This document shows positions 33,346 to 40,914 of a DNA stretch of 64,000 bases, one piece after another. Under the pieces are notes generated by a model, which worked only from the letters and a program-made list of their open reading frames with translations, made no database searches and was not told where the DNA came from. The position numbers and the translations under genes are program-made. The DNA is from Pseudomonas sp. NFACC02 (lineage in GTDB: Bacteria; Pseudomonadota; Gammaproteobacteria; Pseudomonadales; Pseudomonadaceae), in assembly GCF_900110765.1 (NCBI RefSeq), contig NZ_FOEO01000031.1, forward strand, positions 1 through 64,000, given 5' to 3'. Positions within the stretch are counted from its first letter, which is position 1. Each line of letters begins with the position of its first letter.

Positions 33346-34236
33346 ATGGTCAATCGTTACCCGCGTTGCCCCAAAGCCGGGCTGGTGCTCCTTGTTCTCT
33401 CAGTGCTGGGGGCGACACCGGGCACTGTATACGCCAAGGAGACCCTGACCTGGTTGCTACGTGACTTCCCGCCGCTCACGATTTTCGCCGGCCCGCAAGC
33501 GGGGCAAGGCGCCATCGACAAGCTGATGCCGGAGCTGATTGCACGGATGCCCGAGTACAACCACCAGATCATGCACGTCAACCGGGCCCGCGGTACGCAG
33601 ATGCTTCAGGACCCCGATGGTTTTGCCTGCGATCCGACCCTGCTCTGGACGCCGGAACGTGAGAAAACCATCCTGTTTTCCATTCCCACTTATGCCACGC
33701 CCAGCAATGGCGTCACCATCGAACGCCGCAAAGACGCCCTGTTCAAGCCATTTCTGACCGAAGACGGACACCTTGATCTGGCTGCCCTGCTGGCCAGCAA
33801 CACGGTCAAAATCGGCATTGTCGCCGAACGCAGCTATGGGTCGGTGGTGGACAAGATTCTGGGCGCAACCACGCAGCCGGACAATTTGATCCTCCACTAC
33901 GGCAACTCCGCCGTGGGCAGCATGCTGCAAATGGAACGCATGGACCGTTTTCAGGCCATCATCAGTTACTGGCCCGAGGCGCGTTATCACGCCCAGCAGC
34001 AAGGCATTCCCCTGACAGAACTTGAGTTTTTTCCGGTCAAGGGCGCCCCCAAATACCAGTTCGCGCACATCGGCTGCTCAAAGACTGACAAGGGCCGCGC
34101 TGCCATGGACATCATCAACCGGGAAATGCGCGTGCTGCGCACGACGAAACTGATCGGCTTCTATGCGCAGTGGATGGTCAAGAGAGAAGAGTACCTGCGC
34201 GATGCGCAGACGTTTTTCGATGAGCCGGAAAAGTAA
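33346..34236 (+). CDS. Periplasmic solute-binding-like protein (TIGR02285 type)
   Basis: The ATG at 33346 is preferred because it gives an immediate signal peptide (VNRYPRCPKAGLVLLVLSVLGATPGTVYA, cleaved after about residue 30); the frame also opens 37 codons earlier. The mature part, ETLTWLLRDFPPLTIFAGPQAGQGAIDKLMPELIARM, resembles the amino-acid-type substrate-binding family described as TIGR02285. A lone binding protein with no ABC permease nearby suggests either a shared transporter or a sensor partner. It lies about 1 kb from the Roc-like regulator and its kinase, whose own sensor domains are of the same fold. Confidence 0.75.
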   Translation: MVNRYPRCPKAGLVLLVLSVLGATPGTVYAKETLTWLLRDFPPLTIFAGPQAGQGAIDKLMPELIARMPEYNHQIMHVNRARGTQMLQDPDGFACDPTLLWTPEREKTILFSIPTYATPSNGVTIERRKDALFKPFLTEDGHLDLAALLASNTVKIGIVAERSYGSVVDKILGATTQPDNLILHYGNSAVGSMLQMERMDRFQAIISYWPEARYHAQQQGIPLTELEFFPVKGAPKYQFAHIGCSKTDKGRAAMDIINREMRVLRTTKLIGFYAQWMVKREEYLRDAQTFFDEPEK

Positions 34237-34283
34237 ACGCCAGACCGCCGCCAAGTGGACGTCGGACGTACAGGCAAAAAGAA

Positions 34284-34313
34284 ACCCCGAGCAGCGGGGA
34301 GACTACTCGGGGT
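34284..34313 (-). terminator. Intrinsic terminator of the DUF3509 gene (minus strand)
   Basis: On the minus strand, ACCCCGAG / CTCGGGGT pairs around an 14-nt loop and is followed by TTTCTTTTTG. It lies 112 bp past the DUF3509 stop. The plus-strand binding-protein gene ends 48 bp away on the other side, so the hairpin may serve both converging transcripts, though the T-run favours the minus strand. Confidence 0.7.
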
Positions 34314-34425
34314 CAACCGTGGTCCTTCTTGGACCCGTACGGCAGGCAACATAAACACCGGAGCACAATGCCTGCGCCTGCCGTAACGGATAGGAGCCTA
34401 ATCAATCGATAAGGTTCCCCGCCGC

Positions 34426-34722
34426 TCAGACAAAAGCCCGACCCGCGGTAAAAGGGCTGGCCTGCGTCGCATTGCGCATGGCCGCGATCACACACGGTTC
34501 GATTCGCCCTTCGGCGACCATCAAATCACGGTGAAGCCCGTCCACCACATCGGTCAACTGGCGCTTGTCGCACAACTGGGCAGCGGAATACATGCGTTCG
34601 ATCACAATCGCACCGGCTGCATTTCTCAGCGTCACCAGACGCTCGCCATTCACACCCGCAGCGCCCAGGCTTGCCTGATACGGTGCCAGTGCCTCGCTTA
34701 GCAGTAAGCTGATATTTTCCAT
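34426..34722 (-). CDS. DUF3509-type small protein
   Basis: 98 residues from the ATG at 34722 (a GTG four codons earlier is possible). The sequence MENISLLLSEALAPYQ, then LVTLRNAAGAIVIERMYSAAQLCDKRQLTDVVDGLHRDLMV and VIAAMR, reads like the Pseudomonas DUF3509 family of about 100-residue cytoplasmic proteins (position 10-80 carries the conserved block). No function is known for the family. It is monocistronic by context, with an intrinsic terminator downstream. Confidence 0.7.
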   Translation of the reverse strand: MENISLLLSEALAPYQASLGAAGVNGERLVTLRNAAGAIVIERMYSAAQLCDKRQLTDVVDGLHRDLMVAEGRIEPCVIAAMRNATQASPFTAGRAFV

Positions 34723-34897
34723 CCGGATCACCACTCAACAGTTTGAATGCAAAGGTGCTTATCACTGACCATCGACCGAACCGGAAAGTTCTTTTTGCCG
34801 TGAGCGGGATGATTGCGGCAACCTGAGTACCGGAGCATGCCTGCCGGATGTGACAGAAAGAATTCTGTACCTGAGTGCCCGAGGCAGCGCCTTCAGC

Positions 34898-35086
34898 TCA
34901 TCCCTGGATCGTGACGAAGACCGACGACGGCTGATTGACCTCGTCGTTCTGAATGTGGCGATAACGACCGAGCGCTTGACGAACCGAATACGGACAAGGC
35001 GTGATACGCGCCACACAATCGGTCATCAGTGCTGTAGAAGAGGTTCGCTCCTCCCGATATATCGGGTGTTCCTTGCACATACGCAT
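34898..35086 (-). CDS. Candidate 62-residue small protein divergent from the Roc-like regulator
   Basis: The ATG at 35086 is preceded by CAGGAGTTTTCG, a near-consensus ribosome site with 7-nt spacing, the best in the neighbourhood. The product (MRMCKEHPIYREERTSSTAL...QPSSVFVTIQG) has three cysteines and is basic, with no membrane helix. It is transcribed away from the regulator gene at 35198, with 111 bp between. I recognise no family, and codon use gives only weak support, so treat as a hypothesis. It contains a perfect 14-bp palindrome. Confidence 0.4.
   Translation of the reverse strand: MRMCKEHPIYREERTSSTALMTDCVARITPCPYSVRQALGRYRHIQNDEVNQPSSVFVTIQG
35053..35066. promoter_or_regulatory. 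Perfect 14-bp palindrome CCCGATATATCGGG
   Basis: The sequence is fully symmetric and sits 132-145 bp before the Roc-like regulator start, inside the early part of the candidate small ORF. Such a palindrome suits a dimeric DNA-binding protein. Could also be chance; no second copy was seen in the window. Confidence 0.35.
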
Positions 35087-35197
35087 CGAAAACTCCTGAG
35101 ACAAGACGACTGACCTTGAGTCTGGGCCAGAACCGTCTAAAGGCCTTTAAGACGCGTCCGAAAATCAACGAGGGCCGGACTCAAAGGAGCCGCCAAG

Positions 35198-35857
35198 ATG
35201 GCCACCGACAAGCGACCGTTGCGCATTATCCTGGCAGACGATCACCCGATATTCCTGATTGGTCTGAAGGTGGTGATCGAGCAGAACAAGCGCGCCACGG
35301 TGATCGCACAAGCCAGCGCCCCGGACGAGTTGCTGGAAAAACTCCGCGGACACCCCTGCGACCTGCTGGTGACTGACTTCATGATGCCCGTCCAGGATCA
35401 GAACGACGGATTGCGGTTGCTGGAGCGGATTCGACGTGATTACCCCGCCCTGCCGATCATCGTGGTGACCATGCTCAACAATGCGGGGCTGTTTCGTTCG
35501 ATGCTTGCCTTGAAGGTCCAGGGGTTGCTGAGCAAGGCCAGCATGGCCAACGAACTGCCTGCGGCCATCAGCAGTGTCAGCCAGGGCAAACCGTTCGTGG
35601 CCGAATCCGTCCGGCGCAGCCTGCTGGAAGCTGCGGATTACGGTTCCGATACGCTGGTCGCGTTACAGGACCTCTCGCCCCGAGAGCTGGAGGTCATCCG
35701 TTTACTCGCTGCGGGCAATTCGGTCGGGGCCATTGCGATGCAGCTTCACCGAAGCAAACAGACGGTCAGCGCACAGAAAGTCAGCGCCATGCGCAAGCTG
35801 GGTCTGGCCAACGACGCAGCGTTGTTCATTTACCTTCAGGAGCACGGCCTGGTCTGA
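35198..35857 (+). CDS. LuxR/NarL-type response regulator (RocA1/SadA-like)
   Basis: 219 residues; the ATG follows AAGGAG. The receiver domain (about 8-128) shows DD at 14-15 and phosphoacceptor D60 in LLVTDFMMPVQDQNDG, and the conserved Lys is in SKAS. A NarL/LuxR helix-turn-helix lies at about 155-215 (LSPRELEVIRLLAAGNSVGAIAMQLHRSKQTVSAQKVSAM). It converges with the EAL gene, with a 32-bp overlap of the 3' ends, and the BvgS-like kinase lies beyond that. This arrangement matches the P. aeruginosa roc1/sad locus, where RocA1 is antagonised by RocR and both take phosphate from RocS1. Target genes here are unknown (fimbrial genes in P. aeruginosa). Confidence 0.85.
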   Translation: MATDKRPLRIILADDHPIFLIGLKVVIEQNKRATVIAQASAPDELLEKLRGHPCDLLVTDFMMPVQDQNDGLRLLERIRRDYPALPIIVVTMLNNAGLFRSMLALKVQGLLSKASMANELPAAISSVSQGKPFVAESVRRSLLEAADYGSDTLVALQDLSPRELEVIRLLAAGNSVGAIAMQLHRSKQTVSAQKVSAMRKLGLANDAALFIYLQEHGLV

Positions 35858-37082
35858 GCGCATCGAATGGCAGGACGCGTTCAGGGTGGCGCTCAAACAC
35901 TTGAAGCCAGTTCAGAAAGTCGGCCTCCGGCATCGGCCTGGCAATGAAATAGCCCTGTATCACGGGATGACTGAGCATCAACAACGCTTCATAGTCGTCG
36001 GCGGTTTCAACCCCTTCGACCACCACGTCCAGCGCCATCTTCTGCGCCATGAACAGAGCACCGCCGACGATCGCCGATTTGCGTCGGTCTTCGGCAAGGC
36101 CGCGCACGAATTCCGCTGGAATCTTCAACTCGCTGAAGGGCAATTCAAGCAACCGCTGGATGTTCGACGCCCCCGTTCCAAAATCATCGATGGCAAGACG
36201 GCAGCCGGCCATGCGCAACCTGAGCAGGTTTTCGAACTGAACCACCGCCAGTTGCCGCGCCGATTGCTCGACCACCTCCAGCGTCAACATCTGTGGCCTG
36301 ACCGGAAATCGCTCCAGCAACACCAGCAGTCGCGGAACGAAGTCCGGCTGATCCAGCAGCGCTGGCGGAATGTTCACCGCAACCGGCAACGCCCGGCCTC
36401 GAGAAAGCAGCAACTGATGCGACAGACTCAGCGCCAACTCAAGCATGTGCCACGTTAGCGCTTCCAGCAGTCCGGCTTCTTCAAGCAACGGGAGAAAACG
36501 GCCCGGCATCAGTAATCCATAGTCCGGATGCTCCCAACGGGCCAGAAGCTCGACACCGGCGAGCGCTCCATCGAGGCCCACCTTCGGCTGAAAATGGGCG
36601 ATCCATTGCGAAGCGTAATCCAGGGCAGGATCAAGCGGACTCAAGGTGGGCAGCTCTGGCGCAGCCAGTGGGCTCAAGACTGAAGCCGCCCCCGACCCAA
36701 TAGCTGGCGATTTGCTGAGCAACACTCCGATGGCGGCAACCGATGCCGGTTTGCGCATGATTCCCAGCACATTGATGCCTTGCTGTCGCGCGAGCTGTGC
36801 CGCGCTGTCCAGCACTGTCTCTTCAGCGCTACTCAAAAGGATGATCGCCTGGGCCATGCCCGTCGCTGCGAGGTGAGCGATCATCGAAAGCCCGTCCTGG
36901 CCATCCATCTGCAAGTCGCAGATGGCGACGTCGACCGGCCCGCGCAGCTCGAGCGAACGGCGCGCGGCTTCGACACAGTCCGCCGTCAGTACGTCAAACA
37001 CCTGGTTGGCGTTGAGCATCTGGTGCAACGCCATCATCTGGAAAGGATTGTCTTCGAGTATCAGAACCTTGAGCGAACGCAC
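35826..37082 (-). CDS. rocR: RocR-like response regulator with EAL phosphodiesterase domain
   Basis: The GTG at 37082 (AGAGGG upstream) gives 418 residues; codons above it look unlikely. Receiver domain about 1-125, phosphoacceptor D56 in DVAICDLQMDG. EAL domain about 160-395 with catalytic residues all present: E178 (ELLARW), N237 (VNIPP), E269 (LEVVE), D299/D300 (DDFGTG), K320, E356 (VVEGVET), Q376 (IQGYF). These sit 3-4 positions past the RocR residues E175, N233, E265, D295, D296, K316, E352 and Q372, and D56 matches exactly. It should hydrolyse c-di-GMP when phosphorylated. The EAL tripeptide is ELL and the KID motif is KIP. Partner genes: the regulator downstream and the kinase upstream. 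Confidence 0.9.
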   Translation of the reverse strand: MRSLKVLILEDNPFQMMALHQMLNANQVFDVLTADCVEAARRSLELRGPVDVAICDLQMDGQDGLSMIAHLAATGMAQAIILLSSAEETVLDSAAQLARQQGINVLGIMRKPASVAAIGVLLSKSPAIGSGAASVLSPLAAPELPTLSPLDPALDYASQWIAHFQPKVGLDGALAGVELLARWEHPDYGLLMPGRFLPLLEEAGLLEALTWHMLELALSLSHQLLLSRGRALPVAVNIPPALLDQPDFVPRLLVLLERFPVRPQMLTLEVVEQSARQLAVVQFENLLRLRMAGCRLAIDDFGTGASNIQRLLELPFSELKIPAEFVRGLAEDRRKSAIVGGALFMAQKMALDVVVEGVETADDYEALLMLSHPVIQGYFIARPMPEADFLNWLQVFERHPERVLPFDALRPGRAPEGK

Positions 37083-37169
37083 ACGCTGGACCCTCTTGCA
37101 GTCAAGGGTCTTTCGGCCCCGGGATCTGCACTCTAAAGAGCCCGCCATCTGGCCTCCATAAGACACGTC

Positions 37170-40100
37170 CTAAAGTGCTGGCACGTCGACCAGATGGTCC
37201 TCAAGTGCGTCAAGCAATGCGTGCATGCAAGCGTCCAGGGCCTGCCACGAGGCCTCGAGACTGGCGGTGCGCTGTTCACGCACCTCGCCGTCCATCCGGG
37301 CACACGCTTTGGCCAGCGGCACCGCATCGATCAGACAGGCCACCCCCTTGAGACGGTGCAGGCTGGCGCTCAAGGCTGTCCAGTCCTGCCCGGCCACTGC
37401 CGGCACCAGCAAATCGCGCTCCTGTCGAAGGTTGTTCCAGAGCTCGGCCAGCATGCGCTGGATCTGCACCTCGTTGGCCTGGGTCATGTGATGCAACACC
37501 TGAATGTCGAACGCACGCTGTTCTCTCCCCGCGGGCATCACGACGTCTTCGAGCTGTTGTGCCAATTGCGCCAGAGAGACCGGCTTCACCAACAGTGCAT
37601 CCATGCCCGCCGCCTCACACCGGTCACGCTCCTCATGCATCGCGTTGGCGGTGCAACCGATGATCGGGCTCTCGCATCGACGAGCCCGCTGTTCAAGCCC
37701 CCTGATGATCCGGGTCAGTTCGTAGCCGTCCATGCCAGGCATGTTGCAATCGGTGATCAGCGCATCGAAGTTTCCGTCGCGCCACGCCTTGAGGGCAGCT
37801 TCACCGCTGTCGACGGCTGTCACCCGATGCCCGAGCAATTGCAGTTGCCCTGTCAGGACCAGGCGGTTGGCAGAAAGGTCATCGGCAACCAGGATATTCA
37901 GACGCGTCCCGGAAGGCCTCGCGAGAGTGGGCTCTGTCTGCGGCAGGACCGGGACCTGCGCCGGTTTCACCGGAAGGTCAACATCAACCCGGGTTCCCTC
38001 CCCTGGCGCGCTGATAACGGTGATCCGCCCGCCCATCAAATCGACCAGGCGTTTGCAAATGCTCAGTCCCAGACCGCTCCCGCCCAAAGGGCCGGCGGCC
38101 TGCTCATCGCCCTGACTGAATGGCTGAAACAAACGTGCTTGCTGCTCCGGGCTCATGCCGGGACCGGTGTCGGCAATTTCGATGTGCAGGCCGGTCCGCT
38201 CTGGCCCGGGACCGCGTGTCACGGTGATCGAGACCGACCCTGCCGCCGTGAACTTCAGCGCATTGCCAATCAGATTGTGCAGGATCTGCCGCACGCGCAG
38301 CGGATCGATGAAGTAAGCGGGTTCTACATCAGGCGCCACCGTGAGGGTGAGCGACAAGGCATTTTCCTGGGCGTGAACTCTGAACAACCGGTGGACGTCC
38401 TCCAGGAATGGCCGCAGTGACGTCGCCGCCGTCGACAGTTGCAGCCGCCCCGATTCGATCTTGGCCAGATCAAGACTTTCACCAATCAACTCAACCAGTT
38501 CACAGGCTGCACGGTGCGCGACGCTCAACCCTTCGGAAGGTGTTTCACCGCGCAGCTTGCGCTGCTCACATTCGAGCTCCAGCAGGCCGATGATGGCGGC
38601 CATTGGCGTTCGAATGTCATGACTCATAGTCGCCAGAAATGTACTTTTCGCTTGGTTTGCCTGCTCAGCCTCTTGCTGTGCCAGGGTCAACTCGCGCTCC
38701 AGTCGCTTGCGTTCGGTGATGTCGATCCAGCCCCCCAGCAGCCCCTGCAACTGACCATCGGCGCTGTAGAACGGCACCGTCCATTGCCATGCCTCGATGT
38801 GTTTGCCGGACAGCAGCATGCTGCGATCCGCAAACACGGGCTGCTGGGTTTGCAGCAGCATCATGTAGTCGGCATGCATGCGTTGGGCGCTGTCGTGGGG
38901 AATCAAGTCCACATCGATCAGCCGACGGCCATTCATCTGCTCGTAGCTGATACCGAAGCTCTCCTCATAGCTGCGGTTGCAGGAAATCAGCCGACCGGTG
39001 AGGTCACGGACGTAAATGGGGTTGGGTATGCCATCGAGCAACGCGCGCTTGAATGCCAACTGGTCGCTGAGCTGCTCTTCTGCGCGCAGCCGCTGGCGGA
39101 TCTGAAACTTGAGACGGCTGCTCCAGGCCAGCGACACCAGCCCCAGTAGCAGCGCTATCGCAAGTACCCAGTACACCCATCCCGGAATACGTTGCCACAG
39201 CGAGGGTTGAGAAATCACTGCGCCCAGCCATTTCAACCGGATCGCGCGCATTTCCGCGACCGGAAACTCGTCGAGCGCCTTGTTCAGGATGCTCAGCAAT
39301 TCAGGCTGGGTCTTGATGACCGAAAAGCGATCCGGGGACCATTTGCCTTCGACACTGCGTCCGACTTTCAAACGGCCCGGTGGATACAACCAGGCCCCCG
39401 CTTCATTCTGAATGGTGGCTTCGGCCTGCCCGGTTTCCACCAGCCTGCGCGCCTCGTCATAGGTCGGCACCAGACGCAACTGGATATCGGGGTAGTGGGA
39501 TTGAATGAATTCCAGCAATGCGTGACGGGCAGGCATCGCCAGGACTTTGCCCCCCATCTGCGAGAGATTGATCTCGGAAGCGCGATCCGAGCGCACCACA
39601 TACACCCAGTTATTGCCGCCGAAAGCGTACGTGAAATCGAGAAACGCCCTGCGGCTGGGGCTTTCGGCGAGCGAGGTGTTCATGTCCGCCACGCCTGCAT
39701 TCAATGCATCCAGCGCAGCCTGTGTCGACGGCATGGCCTGATGGACGAACTTGAGCCCGGTCATGCGGGCGATACGGTTGAGCACATCGATGTTCAAGCC
39801 GACCCAGTTGCCGCGGCTGTCGGTGTAGATGTAGGGCGGGTGTTGAGTAGAGGCTACCGTGACCTGCGGGTGATTACGCACCCACAATTGCTCGGCGGCA
39901 CTGAGATGAATCCGTTGCTGGGCGATATCGGCACCCAGCCCGGCGGTCCAGCGACCTTGAATCTCTCTGCTGGTCGATTCTCCCAGGTCGGCGAGCGCAC
40001 GATTGAACAGGGCAAGCAGCCTGGGCTCATCCTGTCGCATGGCGAATGCAAAACCGGTAGGCGGCAGCAGGCTATCGAACTTGATCTGCAGGCCCAGATA

Positions 40101-40814
40101 CGGTCGTTGCGCGTTGTAGGCGCGAACGATCACTTCGTTGCCAATGAACGCATCGACATCGCCATGTGACAACGCCTCCATCGCGCTGTACAGCGTGGGC
40201 GCCAGCATGATGTCGCTGTCGGGATACACACGGTGCAGCACCTGCGCGTCAGCATAACCATCCAGCAAGGCCAGCCGTTTTCCCTTCAGAGAAACTGTCA
40301 GACTGGCGTCGTTGCCCCGCCCGACCACCACTGCCCGGTCCGGCAGGTAGTCCTGGGTGAATGCCAGTCCCTTGACCCCGCGCTCATACCCGTTGCCGCT
40401 GGTCAGCAAGTCGATGTCACCGGCCAGCAACGCCTCGACCCCCTGCTCCCGTTTGGCGAAGCCCGAAACCCGGACGGGGATCCCGAGCTTGGCGCTGATC
40501 AAGCTCAGATAATCGGCGCTCACCCCTTGATAACGATTGCGATCGGTCGTGATGTCGATGGGTTCGTAATCGGCGATCGCAATGCCGACCCTTAATACCT
40601 TGTGCTCATCCAGCCATTGCCGATCAGCATCATCGAGCACCAGCGCCGGCTGACTCAAAAATGGGGAGCCGAGCGCAAACGGCAGGTTTTGAGCCGCCTG
40701 CCCACTCGCGCTCCAGACAAACGCCAGCAGCAACAAGCTGCAAAGCGCATGTCGAAGGAGTCTGGTCGTGATGAGCACTGACGAAGCGCTCATGTTCATG
40801 TGTTCTACCGCCAC
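37170..40814 (-). CDS. BvgS/EvgS-like unorthodox sensor kinase (RocS1/SadS-like)
   Basis: 1214 residues from a GTG (ATG codons 5 and 7 codons later are alternatives with similar support). Order: signal sequence (about 15-41), two periplasmic solute-binding-protein domains (about 60-290 and 300-535), one membrane helix (547-564), PAS (about 590-700), HisKA with H732 in MSHDIRTP, ATPase (N852 region, DTGPGM, GGSGLGLSI), receiver with D1022 in LITDCNMPGMDG, and Hpt with H1153 in LHRLKG. This full His-Asp-His relay passes phosphate to RocA/RocR-type partners encoded next to it. The tandem periplasmic domains suggest ligand or envelope sensing. It is 87 bp upstream of the EAL gene on the same strand. 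Only one membrane helix is seen besides the signal sequence, as usual for this family. Confidence 0.9.
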   Translation of the reverse strand: MAVEHMNMSASSVLITTRLLRHALCSLLLLAFVWSASGQAAQNLPFALGSPFLSQPALVLDDADRQWLDEHKVLRVGIAIADYEPIDITTDRNRYQGVSADYLSLISAKLGIPVRVSGFAKREQGVEALLAGDIDLLTSGNGYERGVKGLAFTQDYLPDRAVVVGRGNDASLTVSLKGKRLALLDGYADAQVLHRVYPDSDIMLAPTLYSAMEALSHGDVDAFIGNEVIVRAYNAQRPYLGLQIKFDSLLPPTGFAFAMRQDEPRLLALFNRALADLGESTSREIQGRWTAGLGADIAQQRIHLSAAEQLWVRNHPQVTVASTQHPPYIYTDSRGNWVGLNIDVLNRIARMTGLKFVHQAMPSTQAALDALNAGVADMNTSLAESPSRRAFLDFTYAFGGNNWVYVVRSDRASEINLSQMGGKVLAMPARHALLEFIQSHYPDIQLRLVPTYDEARRLVETGQAEATIQNEAGAWLYPPGRLKVGRSVEGKWSPDRFSVIKTQPELLSILNKALDEFPVAEMRAIRLKWLGAVISQPSLWQRIPGWVYWVLAIALLLGLVSLAWSSRLKFQIRQRLRAEEQLSDQLAFKRALLDGIPNPIYVRDLTGRLISCNRSYEESFGISYEQMNGRRLIDVDLIPHDSAQRMHADYMMLLQTQQPVFADRSMLLSGKHIEAWQWTVPFYSADGQLQGLLGGWIDITERKRLERELTLAQQEAEQANQAKSTFLATMSHDIRTPMAAIIGLLELECEQRKLRGETPSEGLSVAHRAACELVELIGESLDLAKIESGRLQLSTAATSLRPFLEDVHRLFRVHAQENALSLTLTVAPDVEPAYFIDPLRVRQILHNLIGNALKFTAAGSVSITVTRGPGPERTGLHIEIADTGPGMSPEQQARLFQPFSQGDEQAAGPLGGSGLGLSICKRLVDLMGGRITVISAPGEGTRVDVDLPVKPAQVPVLPQTEPTLARPSGTRLNILVADDLSANRLVLTGQLQLLGHRVTAVDSGEAALKAWRDGNFDALITDCNMPGMDGYELTRIIRGLEQRARRCESPIIGCTANAMHEERDRCEAAGMDALLVKPVSLAQLAQQLEDVVMPAGREQRAFDIQVLHHMTQANEVQIQRMLAELWNNLRQERDLLVPAVAGQDWTALSASLHRLKGVACLIDAVPLAKACARMDGEVREQRTASLEASWQALDACMHALLDALEDHLVDVPAL

Positions 40815-40870
40815 TGGTTTGTCCGCGATTTTCAGAAAGACCTCGCAAGTGTGGCACGCAGAAATGAGAA

Positions 40871-40890
40871 GGCCCGCTGGGGAGCGGGCC
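40871..40890 (-). terminator. Intrinsic terminator of thrC
   Basis: A perfect 8-bp GGCCCGCT / AGCGGGCC stem with a 4-nt loop ends 24 bp beyond the thrC stop and is followed on the minus strand by TTCTCATTTC. It also separates thrC from the convergent-side kinase promoter region. Confidence 0.8.
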
Positions 40891-40914
40891 TAAAGTTGTT
40901 ACACGGAGAAACCG

